From: Nocardiopsis alkaliphila YIM 80379
GTDB lineage: Bacteria; Actinomycetota; Actinomycetes; Streptosporangiales; Streptosporangiaceae
Reading direction: 5' to 3'
Length of the DNA: 38,759 nucleotides
Assembly (NCBI RefSeq): GCF_000341005.1
Contig: NZ_ANBD01000147.1
Coordinates: forward strand, 1 to 38,759
The notes beneath the pieces were generated by a model that did not search any database, had not been told where the DNA came from, and saw only the letters and a program-made list of their open reading frames with translations. Numbering within the stretch: the stretch's first letter is position 1; each line of letters opens with the position of its first letter. Positions 1 to 8,268 of this stretch are shown one piece after another. Position numbers and translations under genes: made by a program.

Positions 1-49
1 GGCCGGACCGAGGGGTGCGGGGGATGTCAGACACAGGGGGAGTCCTCCC

Positions 50-74
50 GCCCGGCAGGTCGCACCTGCCGGGC
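50..74 (-). terminator. Hairpin terminator downstream of LamG pseudogene
   Basis: A perfect 11-bp GC-rich inverted repeat (50-60 pairing with 64-74) has a 3-nt loop. It lies about 40 nt beyond the stop codon of the minus-strand LamG remnant. There is no U-tract, as is usual for actinomycete terminators. Confidence 0.6.
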
Positions 75-114
75 AGCTAGAAGAGCGAGATGAGGAGAAG
101 GGGTGTCGAGGGGA

Positions 115-2634
115 CTATGGGAGAGGTAGTTCTCCCTCGTAGACACGGGCGATATCGGCTGCGGTCAGCACGCCCTGGTAAAGATGCACGTCGCTGATGT
201 CTCCAGCCCAAGGGTCGGAGAATTCTTCTTCGAATCGAGCCCCGCCGATCATCACCGGGCCCGAGGCGTGCCACGCTTCGGGGATCTCGATGGTTCCCTG
301 ATCCACACCATCGACGTAAAGGGTCGCCTGGCCCAGGGTGTGGTCATAGGTGGCGGCCACATGAGTCCAACGACCGAACTCGGGGCTGTGGTCGGACAGG
401 GCTCGGTGCCACCCGCTCGCGCCGGTGCGGTCTTCGGGCGGCAGTTTCATGACCCAGTTGTCGTGGTCATAGGTGTGCTGGTAACTGAGGTAGAACGCGC
501 TATGGTCATCACCGTTCTGAGCCACCGCGGTGGAGTTGTGGCCGACTTCGTCCAGCCGAACCCACGCGGCCACGCTGTAGCTGCGGTCGGTACGGACCGC
601 CGGTGCCTCGGTGCTCAGGTGTTCCTGTTCGGCGACGTCCAGACTCACGCCGGGGGCGAAGGTCACTTCGTTGATGGCCTGGTTCCACGCGGTCAAGGGG
701 TCGGCGTGCAGGGTGGCGTCCAGTCCATGGTCAGAAGAATCCGCCGCGACCGTCCCTTCGGTCTCGTCCAGCTTCCAGCGGCCTTCGAGAGCGGTGGGCC
801 GGTTGGCCAACTCCCACACTTCCGAACGGGCTTCATCGTCCTCGACGAACGGTTCATCGAAGACGACCCGGTCCCACACCCGGACATCGTCGATGGCGCC
901 ACGCCAATGCTCGGCGTTGTTACCCGAGGAAAGACCACCGCCCACCATCAGGGGGCCTTCGGCCTTCCAGGGGGTTTCCAGGTGTCCGGTGGTCTGTTGG
1001 CGCACGCCGTCGACGTACAGCACCGACGTTCCCGTGGCCGGGTCGAAAGTGCCCAATAGGTGTGTCCACTCCCCGGTCCGTGCCGGTTCGTCGGACAGGG
1101 CCCGTGACCAACCGCTGGCTCCGGTTTCGTCCGAGGGCGCCATCTTCAGCACCCAGCGATCATGACCCAGGGTTTGTTGATAACCCAGGTAGAAACCGCT
1201 GTTCTCCAACCCCGTCTGTGCCACCGCACTGCGGTTGCGATCTTTGTCGTCCATGCGCACCCAGGCCGATACCGAGAACGCCTGGCTGGTGTCCACGACC
1301 GGGTCCTCGGTGACCAAGCGCGAGTTGGCCCCGTCGATGTCGATGGCCGCGCCTTCAAGACGCTGAGTGCCACCTTCGGTGGGCCCCACCCGTCCACGCA
1401 CCCAGTCCATGTCACCAGTGGCCGTCAGAACGCGGTCGTTGTCCATGGCATCGGTAACCGTGGTGCCTTCGCCTTCGTCCAAAGGCAGATGGACCTCCGG
1501 GTTCGCGGGTGCGGCCACGGTGAAGGCGTAGACCAGGCCGCATTCGGAGGAGTTACCGTAGCCGTCGGTGATCCGGGCGTGAATGAGGTTGGGCCCATCC
1601 CGGGTCGGGGTGATCGGTACCGTTACACTCGCGCCCGACTCGTCCAGTTCGATCTCAGTGGAACAGGAGGCGTCGTTGACGCTGTAGTGGTAGGAGGTGG
1701 CTTGGTCCACGCCGTTGTTGGCGAAGGTGAACTCACCCGAGCGTCCCACCGAGCCGTGGATCGTGTCGCCGGCCGGGTAGTCGGTGGAGGTCACCTCGGG
1801 GCCGGTGTCGGGTTTGGTGGTGTCGATCTCGATGAAACACCACGAGGACCACGGCCCCCAGTGGGACCGGTCGTGGCCGCGCACCCGGTAGGCGATGAGC
1901 TCGCGCTCGGGTAGATCGCGGGCGGTCACCGGCCGGTAGGAACCCCCCGACCACTTGCCCACGGTCACATAGGCCGAGTCGGCTGTTCCCAGTCGGTCGT
2001 CGACGCCGGTGAGTTTCCATTCGAACTGGGACTTGACCTGCTGGCCCACCCAGTAGGAGTCCCGGTCTCGGATCTGGGCGTTGAAGGTGAGAGTGGTGTC
2101 GTTGATCAACCGGGGCTGGGTGCGGTCGGTCTGGCACACCCCGCCCAGGGAGTCGGAGATGGTGGAGGTCACCGGCTTCTCCGGCGGGTGGTTGTAGTTC
2201 ACCACCAGCACCGGCGGCTTGTTCTTGACGTCGAAGCGGCGCCAAGCAGCGGTCCCGGATTCGTTGCGTTCCTTCAGGCGCAGGTAGATGTGCGAGGCGT
2301 TGTTGTCAACGCCCCACTTGTAGGCGGAGGTGGCGTTGAACTCCACCCCGCTGGAGGAGGGGCAGGTGGCCCACCCGCCCCGCACGTTCTGGGTGTCCAG
2401 CACCCCGCCCTGGGTGGCGGGTTGGTTGTTCCAGGTGGTGTTGCGGTTGAACGCCTTCACCCGCTGCAATTGGATGTGGGAGTTGCTGTTGCAGTCCCAA
2501 GACCAGTCCACCTCGGTGCGCAACGTGGCGGAGTTGATGATGGTGTTGGGGTGCATGGTGCGGGCCATCATCGTGAACTGGAAGAACGCGCGACGGGTGT
2601 AGACCCGGTCCCACTCCACGCGGCCCACGCCCAC
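115..2634 (-). pseudogene. LamG-domain secreted protein, C-terminal fragment cut off by an IS30 element
   Basis: This open frame of about 839 residues is the 3' part of a large secreted surface protein. Residues 1-150 look like a DNRLRE-type beta-sandwich (GVGRVEWDRVYTRRAFFQF, then TTWNNQP and a VVNYN end). Residues 150-380 are Fn3/Ig-like linker sequence. Two laminin-G/concanavalin-like domains follow at about 383-580 and 615-835, each opening with a LPLDEGEG or KLDETEG motif and carrying paired SVSAWVR or SVAAWVR and ATLYVDGV or SVLYVDGV strands. The signal peptide and first part lie on the far side of an insertion sequence (3945-4919). The GTG at 2634 is only the first possible start after the IS and is unlikely to be a true one. 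The frame remains intact for 2.5 kb, so the break is probably recent. Such proteins bind sugars or surfaces in other bacteria; no specific ligand can be named. Confidence 0.8.
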
Positions 2635-2649
2635 AGGGCGGATTCTAGG

Positions 2650-2663
2650 GGTCGTTGCAACAC
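2650..2663. repeat. IS30 inverted repeat, left end
   Basis: GGTCGTTGCAACAC is the exact reverse complement of 3930-3943. It lies 6 nt beyond the transposase stop codon. Confidence 0.85.
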
Positions 2664-2669
2664 AGAAGT

Positions 2670-3911
2670 TCAGTTGCTCGTTTCGAGCAGCTTAGCGAGG
2701 CGCTCGGCTGGGGTATCCCAGTCGAGCGTCTTGCGTGGGCGCCCGTTGAGCTGGACAGCGACCGCTTCCAAGTGCTCACGTGAGTGCACTGACAGGTCTG
2801 TGCCCTTGGAAAAGTACTGCCTGAGCAGGCCGTTAGTGTTCTCGTTCGAGCCACGCTGCCAAGGGCTGGCCGGGTCGCAGAAGTAGACCGGGATGTCCGT
2901 GGCGGTGGTGAACTCGTGGTGACGGCCCAGCTCCGAGCCCTGGTCCCAGGTCACCGAACGCGTCAGATGGGCGGGCAGGGTCGCTACCGTGGCGGCCAGG
3001 GCGTCCGCGACCTGTTCGGCGCTACGACCGTGGGGCAGGTGCACCAGCATCGTGTACCGGGTCGAGCGCTCCACCAGGGTGCCGATGGCCGAAGCGCCGT
3101 TCGCCCCGATGATCAAGTCCCCTTCCCAGTGGCCGGGCACCGCCCGATCGGCGACCTCCGCGGGACGTTCGCTGATCATCACCATCGGATAGGCGAAGCG
3201 CGAGCGGCGCTGCTGGGCCTGGTGGCGGGATTTGCGCCGGGTCCGGCCCAAGCGCAGGGCGGCGGCCACTTCACGACGCAACCCGCCACGGGCCTGAACG
3301 TACAGGGCCTGGTAGATCGTCTCGTGGCACACGTGCAGCTCCGGCCGATCGGGGAAGTCTCTTTTGAGCCTACGGCTGATCTGCTCCGGGCTCCACCGCT
3401 CGTCGAGCAGGTCCTGGACCCGGGTGCGCAGCTCAGGGTCCAGGGCGATCCTGGAGGGTTTGGGCCTGGGTCTGCGGGCCTCGGCGCGGGCCTGGGCGGC
3501 GTGGGGACGGTAGTGGGTTTTTCCACGCGGGTCCACCGTGGCGTTGCGACGCGGTTCCCGGCTGATCGTGGAAGGATCTCGACCCAGCTTGACGGCGATG
3601 GCCCGCACACCCATGCCTTCGCGGTCCAGATCGGCGATCTGGGTGCGCTCGTCGCTGGTCAGGTAGCGGCCGGGTGAGGTGGCTCTGTTGCCGGGGCGGG
3701 CAGGAGGAAGGTATCGCTCCTGCCCGTCCCGGGACCGGGTGGGGTGGCCGAACCGCCAGCGGTGCCCCGTCTTGCGGTTCACCCCGACGACCCGGCACGC
3801 CTCGGTGGTACTCACTCCTTGGGCCATGAGGGCAAGATATGCCGCCCGCTCGGCCTGGAGCTTCTTACGGCCCTGAGGGTCCCGGTTCTTACGGATCTCG
3901 AAGTCGTCCAT
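2670..3911 (-). CDS. IS30 family transposase
   Basis: This 413-residue DDE transposase moves the surrounding element. The N-terminus (about 25-55 and 82-122) holds helix-turn-helix DNA-binding segments, including the IS30 signature ending in DPSTISRE. The catalytic triad can be read as D265 (HWEGDLIIG), D323 (TWDQGSE) and E357 (SNENTNGLLRQYF), with the usual 34-residue DE spacing. Length is normal for the family (about 350-420). The ATG at 3911 sits 19 nt inside the right inverted repeat. The frame is complete, with no visible lesion, so the element could still be active. The assignment to IS30 is secure; the exact IS name needs a database comparison. Confidence 0.95.
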   Translation of the reverse strand: MDDFEIRKNRDPQGRKKLQAERAAYLALMAQGVSTTEACRVVGVNRKTGHRWRFGHPTRSRDGQERYLPPARPGNRATSPGRYLTSDERTQIADLDREGMGVRAIAVKLGRDPSTISREPRRNATVDPRGKTHYRPHAAQARAEARRPRPKPSRIALDPELRTRVQDLLDERWSPEQISRRLKRDFPDRPELHVCHETIYQALYVQARGGLRREVAAALRLGRTRRKSRHQAQQRRSRFAYPMVMISERPAEVADRAVPGHWEGDLIIGANGASAIGTLVERSTRYTMLVHLPHGRSAEQVADALAATVATLPAHLTRSVTWDQGSELGRHHEFTTATDIPVYFCDPASPWQRGSNENTNGLLRQYFSKGTDLSVHSREHLEAVAVQLNGRPRKTLDWDTPAERLAKLLETSN

Positions 3912-3929
3912 CGCACCCCGTCAAGTGGG

Positions 3930-3943
3930 GTGTTGCAACGACC
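3930..3943. repeat. IS30 inverted repeat, right end
   Basis: GTGTTGCAACGACC is the exact reverse complement of 2650-2663. It is followed by one further base and then the flanking CTAG copy. Confidence 0.85.
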
Positions 3944-3944
3944 A

Positions 3945-4919
3945 CTAGAACCCAAGCAGATCCGCGGACGATGGATTGAAGTAGGCCTGGTTGGGGAAAG
4001 CCCGATCCACGTAGGCCCAGTTGGGGCGGCTGGCGTTCACCGAGGGGTCGATGTAGACGGGGTACTGGGTGGCCTCGTCAACCAGCATGCCCTGCTCGGG
4101 GACCAGTCGGAGTCGATCGACCTCCACCGAGGTGTCCACCAACTCCACACGAGCCCCCGAAGGCGCGGCCACCGTGGGGTCTTCGCTTCCGCTCTGTTCT
4201 TCCTCACCCGAAGAATCCCACATGGCCGGGGCCTGGGCGGAGAACACGCTCTGGCCGCCCTCGTCACCGGTCGCGTCCAGGTTGCCGTGCTCGTCCACCG
4301 TCATCCGCACACCCTGGGTAGACAACGGCAGTTCCAACTCGGCCAGCTCGGGGGCCTGCGCGGCCTCGGGGGTATGCACCACCAACACCTAGGAGAAGCC
4401 CTCCACGCCTGCGGTCAGGACCAGGTCCACGTCCGGCAGCACGTCGGTATAGGTGGCCTGATCGCCGTCGAGTGTGGGCTCGGGAAGCTCATCGACCCAA
4501 CCCAGGGAAACACTGTTGGCGCCCAGCCCGATGTGGGCCATGGCGGTGTCCCCACCACCGGAGAAGGCGATGTCCATACCCGCCGCCTTGGGACGGACCA
4601 GCCCGTCCTCGGCCTTGACCAGGTCGGTGTCCACATCCACCCCTGTGGGGAGCGCACCCTGACCGGGAGCGCGGAGACCTCAGCGGTCAACGACCCGTCC
4701 GGGTTGGCCAAGTGTTGGGTCTTCTCATCCGTCAACCCCGGAATCTCCACCGGCTCCCCGGTCTGCTCGGCCAACGCCAGAGCATCGAACTCCTGCTGAT
4801 CCACCGCATCGGCCGGGTCGGGGGCTGTGGGTTCAGCAGCTACGGGGGGTGGACAGCAACGAAAGAGCCAGGGCGGCAGCGGTCGAAACCACCGTCGCGC
4901 GGGTCAGGGGGCCAGGCAT
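3945..4919 (-). pseudogene. LamG-domain secreted protein, N-terminal fragment, multiply broken
   Basis: This is the 5' part of the gene whose 3' part is at 115-2634. The ATG at 4919 opens a signal peptide (MPGPLTRATVVSTAAALALS). The frame breaks in a run of six Gs at 4844-4849: removing one base restores reading through VAAEPTAPDPADAVDQQEF. A second frame break lies between about 4640 and 4670, after SALPVRV and before VDVDTDLVK. An in-frame TAG stands at 4389-4391, between TAGVEGFS and VLVVHTPEA. The last segment ends ...YIDPSVNASRPNWAYVD...NPSSAD, which normally leads into the DNRLRE domain now beyond the IS. The upstream frame also meets TAG at the IS target site itself, so the gene would stay broken after precise excision. 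Sequencing error could explain single lesions but hardly all of them. Confidence 0.82.
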
Positions 4920-5266
4920 GGGCTGCCGTTCATATGTGGGGGATGTGGGACCTCGAGGGGCGGGCCCGCGAGCAGGTAAGGACAGTAGCAACCTTCCACG
5001 AGCCAGCGCAATCATCCGATGACCCACCCACCCATTAGTGGTACCGAGAACCACTTCTGACATGCGCCTACTTTATCCTGGCCACATCCGGCCACCTCAT
5101 CGCGCGGATTGGCTCGCATGTTCGATGCGGCACTCTGAGCCAGCAGGGCCCGCGCGCCCCTGCCCTCAGCGGCAACGCGTACAGGAACAAACCCCTCACG
5201 GAACACAGGCGGCAGAACGCTGAGATGATGGTGACGGCGAGCACGCATCTCTCGGGTCCAGCTCAT
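4920..5266. other. Intergenic region upstream of the LamG pseudogene
   Basis: No convincing gene is seen in these 347 nt. They should hold the promoter of the dead minus-strand LamG gene. The only structure noted is a short inverted repeat, AGTGGT (5037-5042) and ACCACT (5050-5055), with a 7-nt spacer, possibly an old operator. Confidence 0.4.
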
Positions 5267-5644
5267 TCATCCGGTGCGAATCGAAGAGCCTGCTTTCGGC
5301 TTCGAGCTCCGCTCAGTGACAGCGAGCAGCATTCCAACCGCTGCGCATACGCCCCCGATCGCGAAGATCGCCACTGTGTACCAGTACGGTTCATCATCTG
5401 AATAGCCGAGCAGGATCATCAGTCCAATCCCAACGACGAAGAGGGCGTAGGGAAAAGTCACCCAGAGAGGGAGCCGACGCATACCCGCGCTTCCCGGCAA
5501 GAAGCAAAGGTGAACAAGCAGCATGACCAACATCGTCACGATGAGCGCCAAAGTGAATGAACGGCCATCTTGCTGATAAGAGAGTTGGAAGTCTGACAGA
5601 AGAAATAGGAAGAGTCCACAGTTCAGTAGAGCGAGCGCGCGCAA
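5267..5644 (-). CDS. Small four-helix membrane protein, unknown function
   Basis: I do not recognise this 125-residue protein. Four hydrophobic segments can be read: about 5-17, 31-49, 61-82 and 88-107. A polar KPKAGSSIRTG tail follows. The start is TTG at 5644, chosen because a strong GGGAGG ribosome-binding site lies a few bases upstream and no ATG or GTG precedes the first membrane segment. It follows, on the same strand, another small membrane-protein ORF (5684-6088) after about 40 nt, and a third at 6129-6563. The three may form a small operon. Nothing visible indicates substrate or partner. Confidence 0.6.
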   Translation of the reverse strand: MRALALLNCGLFLFLLSDFQLSYQQDGRSFTLALIVTMLVMLLVHLCFLPGSAGMRRLPLWVTFPYALFVVGIGLMILLGYSDDEPYWYTVAIFAIGGVCAAVGMLLAVTERSSKPKAGSSIRTG

Positions 5645-5683
5645 GGAACCTCCCGAACGTCAATGTGGTCAGGGCCGGTCTGG

Positions 5684-6088
5684 TCACCCTCGAACATGTG
5701 CGAACTCCAGGACTCTCGACGTCAGGGAACCGAGGAAGCTCAGTGCGGCGAGGAAGAACATCGCCGTGGGGAGCAAGGAATGGGCGTCGTGCCACACGGT
5801 CGATGCCAAGGCCACCAGGACCAGCGTCACGAACGGGAACATCGGCGGCATCGTCGCCGGGAAGACGGTGGGTGTCGATACTCGGAACACCCTCTCCTTC
5901 GGGTTCTGAGCTCGGGACAGAAAGGTCACGACGGTGGCCCCGAAGGAAGGAACAGGCATCTCAGGACCGATGCCGGGCAGAAGCCGGCGCCGTGGCTCGG
6001 GTAGGAGAGGGTGTGGCGGCGGCCATCGCCAGGAGACCACCCAGCACAAAAGGATCAGCCACCAGGAGGTGACTTTGGGACGACGCAC
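5684..6088 (-). CDS. Hypothetical small membrane protein
   Basis: This 134-residue ORF starts with GTG at 6088 and has only a weak ribosome-binding site. A hydrophobic N-terminal stretch (WLILLCWVVSW, about 9-19) is followed by a Pro/Arg-rich segment. Two further hydrophobic helices lie near 84-97 and 105-122. The N-terminal third also reads as plausible protein in another frame (ADPFVLGGLLAMAAAT), so either the true start lies further in (for example at MPVPSFGATVV) or the gene carries a frameshift. No family is recognised. It lies between two other small membrane-protein genes on the same strand. Confidence 0.42.
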   Translation of the reverse strand: MRRPKVTSWWLILLCWVVSWRWPPPHPLLPEPRRRLLPGIGPEMPVPSFGATVVTFLSRAQNPKERVFRVSTPTVFPATMPPMFPFVTLVLVALASTVWHDAHSLLPTAMFFLAALSFLGSLTSRVLEFAHVRG

Positions 6089-6128
6089 GGGGGATCGCCG
6101 TTCTGTTCGGGGACTTCCCGCAATACGG

Positions 6129-6563
6129 TCAGGCGGGGATCGAGTCGACGGCCCGGGCCCTCCGGCTTCGCGCCGCGCTCAGGGTGAGCGCGCCGAACAA
6201 CACCGCGCACGGCAGGGCGTAGGGTCCCGGTCCTTGGAAGAGGCTGCTCGACTCCGCGCCGAAGGCCAAGGGGGTGAGTCCGAACAGGGCGAGCACCCCC
6301 GTCAGGACAGCGGCCGTTCCCGAGGCCCACAGTGGCCAACGTTTCCTCGCGTGCCGGGGGCTGATCAGCATCAGCGCCACGGCGGCGAACACCACCGCGA
6401 CCAGGACCGGAACGAACACCCAGAGCAGCGAACCGGGTGTGGCCGGCTCCGCCCCCCCGAAAACGGGACCACCAGTGACCACCAGGTGTGCGACACCCAG
6501 AACCAGCCCGGCACCCGCCGTGGCCCATCCCAGCCACGAGGGCGGTCCCTTCTTCACGTCCAT
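6129..6563 (-). CDS. Hypothetical membrane protein
   Basis: This is a 144-residue protein of unknown function. The ATG at 6563 is chosen over upstream in-frame starts because GGAGAAGGG lies just before it. Upstream starts would also add an Arg-rich, low-complexity leader that overlaps the stop region of the next gene (6614). Four hydrophobic segments are visible: about 10-29, 45-65, 78-97 and 107-126. A basic SRRARA tail follows. It is transcribed in the same direction as the hydrolase genes upstream (6614-9885), separated from them by about 50 nt, and could be co-transcribed with them. Confidence 0.62.
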   Translation of the reverse strand: MDVKKGPPSWLGWATAGAGLVLGVAHLVVTGGPVFGGAEPATPGSLLWVFVPVLVAVVFAAVALMLISPRHARKRWPLWASGTAAVLTGVLALFGLTPLAFGAESSSLFQGPGPYALPCAVLFGALTLSAARSRRARAVDSIPA

Positions 6564-6613
6564 GCCCTTCTCCCGCCAATCGACGATGCGGTGTCGAGTC
6601 TGGCAGACCCCGG

Positions 6614-8158
6614 TCAGAGCCGGCTCCGACAGGTGGCGTCCGGGGCGGGCAGCACGCCGCTGAGCAGGTAGGCGTCCACCACCTCGTCCACGCACGGGCG
6701 ACCCTGGGCGTAGGCGGTGTGACCGCCCCCTTCATAGGTGAGCAGGGTGGCCGAAGTGAGCTGCTCGGAGAGCTCGCGGGCCCACGCGTACGGAGTGGCC
6801 GGGTCCCCCAGGGTGCCGATGACCAGGATCGGCGGGGCCGTGGGCGCGGTGATCCCGGTGGGCATCACCTCGGTGTCGGGCCAAAAGGCACAGGGCAGCA
6901 TCCGCCACACCTCGTGGCCACCGAAGAGCGGGGACGCCTGGGACGCTCGTCGAGCTCCCTCCTGGTAGGCGCTCGGGTCGGTGGGATCGATGTGATCGGC
7001 GCACCGCACCGCGAGGTGGGCGGACCTCTCCGCACCCAAGACCTCCTCTGGCCTGGTCCTCTTCAGAGCGGCCAGGTAGTCGTGCACGAAGTCGTCGCGC
7101 TCGCCCTCGGCCAGGCGTGCGAGCAGGAGCACGTTGTTGGGCCACAGTTGCTCGGTGTGGAGCGAGCCCCGCAGGAGGTCGAGGAACTCATGTCGGTCCA
7201 CGGTCTCCTCGTTCACGCGCAAAGGCTCGGCGTCGATGTCGACCAGGATCTTCTCCACCTCCTCGGTCGCCTCCTCGATGCCGGTGAACGGGCACTCCGG
7301 GGCACCGTCCAGGCAGTGGACGACGAACGCCTCCCAGGAGGTCTGGAGTCCTCCGGTCTGTTCCACCGCCCGGGTGACGACGTCGTCCTCGAGCGGCACC
7401 GCCCCGTCCAGGACGAGGGCACCGGTGCGTTCGGGGTACATCTGGGCGTACAGGGCCCCGATCGAGGTTCCGTAGGAGTAACCCAGGTAGTCGAGCCGCT
7501 CATCACCCAGGGCGTCACGCAGGATGTCGAGGTCACGGACGACGTTGACGGTGCCCATGTTGGCGAGGAAGTCCTCCCCTACCTCCTCCACGCAGCTCTG
7601 GGCCAAGGCGCGGGCGGTCTTTTCCAGGGCCTCCAGCCGGTCTCCGGCCACGTCTTGGGGGTCGGTGTCGCGTACCCACTCCAGGGGGCGTTCCATGTAT
7701 CGCCAGAGTGGGCAGACGAAACCGCCGCTCGCGCCGACCCCGCGCGGGTCGAAGGAGACCAGGTCGAAGCCTGCCCGCACTCCCCTGCCCAAGGGTAGGG
7801 GGCCGCTCAGGAAGGTGTCGGTGCCGGAGACTCCGGGGCCACCGAAGTCGATCACCAGCGAGCCTTGGCGCACGCCTTGGGCCGGGTGGCGGATCACCGC
7901 CAGGTCCAGGGTTCGACCTTGGGGGTCGCCGTGGTCGAGGGGGACGGTGACGGTGCCGCACTCCAGGCGCCGGAGCCAGTCCGGGTCACCCTCGGTGGGC
8001 ACCGCTTCGGCGCGCTCTTGGGGACTCAGGCAGGGTCGCCAGTCGATCTCCTGTCCGTGGAAGGGGTGGGGGCCGCCCTCGACGTCGGCGGAGACCACCC
8101 CGGGGACGCAGATCAGGGCCGTCAGCAACGCCCCCAGCGCTCGTCCTTTCCCACGCAC
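6614..8158 (-). CDS. Secreted alpha/beta hydrolase, tripeptidyl-aminopeptidase (SlpD/SlpE) type
   Basis: This is a serine hydrolase of the actinomycete family that removes short peptides from the N-termini of secreted proteins. The GTG at 8158 is preferred because it gives a clean signal peptide (basic MRGKGR, then ALGALLTALICVPG) and a GAGG site 6 nt upstream; a GTG at 8188 adds ten residues. The oxyanion region FGGPGVSG is near residue 105. The nucleophile elbow GYSYGT places Ser at about 228. The Asp is in IGTLGDPATPY, and the His in YEGGGHTAY close to the C-terminus, within the family's TAP-like C-terminal domain. No lipobox is present, so it is probably released or wall-associated. It is about 80 nt from, and closely related to, the gene at 8269-9885. 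Substrate specificity cannot be read from sequence. Confidence 0.88.
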   Translation of the reverse strand: MRGKGRALGALLTALICVPGVVSADVEGGPHPFHGQEIDWRPCLSPQERAEAVPTEGDPDWLRRLECGTVTVPLDHGDPQGRTLDLAVIRHPAQGVRQGSLVIDFGGPGVSGTDTFLSGPLPLGRGVRAGFDLVSFDPRGVGASGGFVCPLWRYMERPLEWVRDTDPQDVAGDRLEALEKTARALAQSCVEEVGEDFLANMGTVNVVRDLDILRDALGDERLDYLGYSYGTSIGALYAQMYPERTGALVLDGAVPLEDDVVTRAVEQTGGLQTSWEAFVVHCLDGAPECPFTGIEEATEEVEKILVDIDAEPLRVNEETVDRHEFLDLLRGSLHTEQLWPNNVLLLARLAEGERDDFVHDYLAALKRTRPEEVLGAERSAHLAVRCADHIDPTDPSAYQEGARRASQASPLFGGHEVWRMLPCAFWPDTEVMPTGITAPTAPPILVIGTLGDPATPYAWARELSEQLTSATLLTYEGGGHTAYAQGRPCVDEVVDAYLLSGVLPAPDATCRSRL

Positions 8159-8268
8159 GCCCGACCTCGCTCCCCGTAGTAGGACCACTGGGTTCTCATA
8201 CTCTGGGTGATCGAGGTCGGACGTGTGGTGAACATGCCGATCAACCGGTCAACAGTGGCTTTACCCGA

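Larger units (their letters stand above)
2649..3944 (-). mobile_element. IS30-family insertion sequence, complete
   Basis: The element is about 1.3 kb and holds one transposase gene. Its ends are 15-bp imperfect inverted repeats: 2649-2663 reads GGGTCGTTGCAACAC, and the complement of 3930-3944 reads TGGTCGTTGCAACAC, one mismatch. CTAG flanks both sides (2645-2648 and 3945-3948), giving a probable 4-bp target duplication. Removing the element and one CTAG restores the palindrome TTCTAGAA, which fits the IS30 preference for palindromic sites. It has inserted into the LamG gene in the same orientation. Confidence 0.88.

Noticed and set aside
2188-2886. Long open frames on the plus strand across the LamG gene and IS30
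   Set aside because: Low-complexity Val/Gly/His-rich translations typical of antisense frames in GC-rich DNA; the minus-strand frames have clear domains.
4415-4804. Open frame of 129 codons read as a separate gene
   Set aside because: Its first 40 residues continue the LamG protein, and the rest is out of frame; it is a fragment of the pseudogene.
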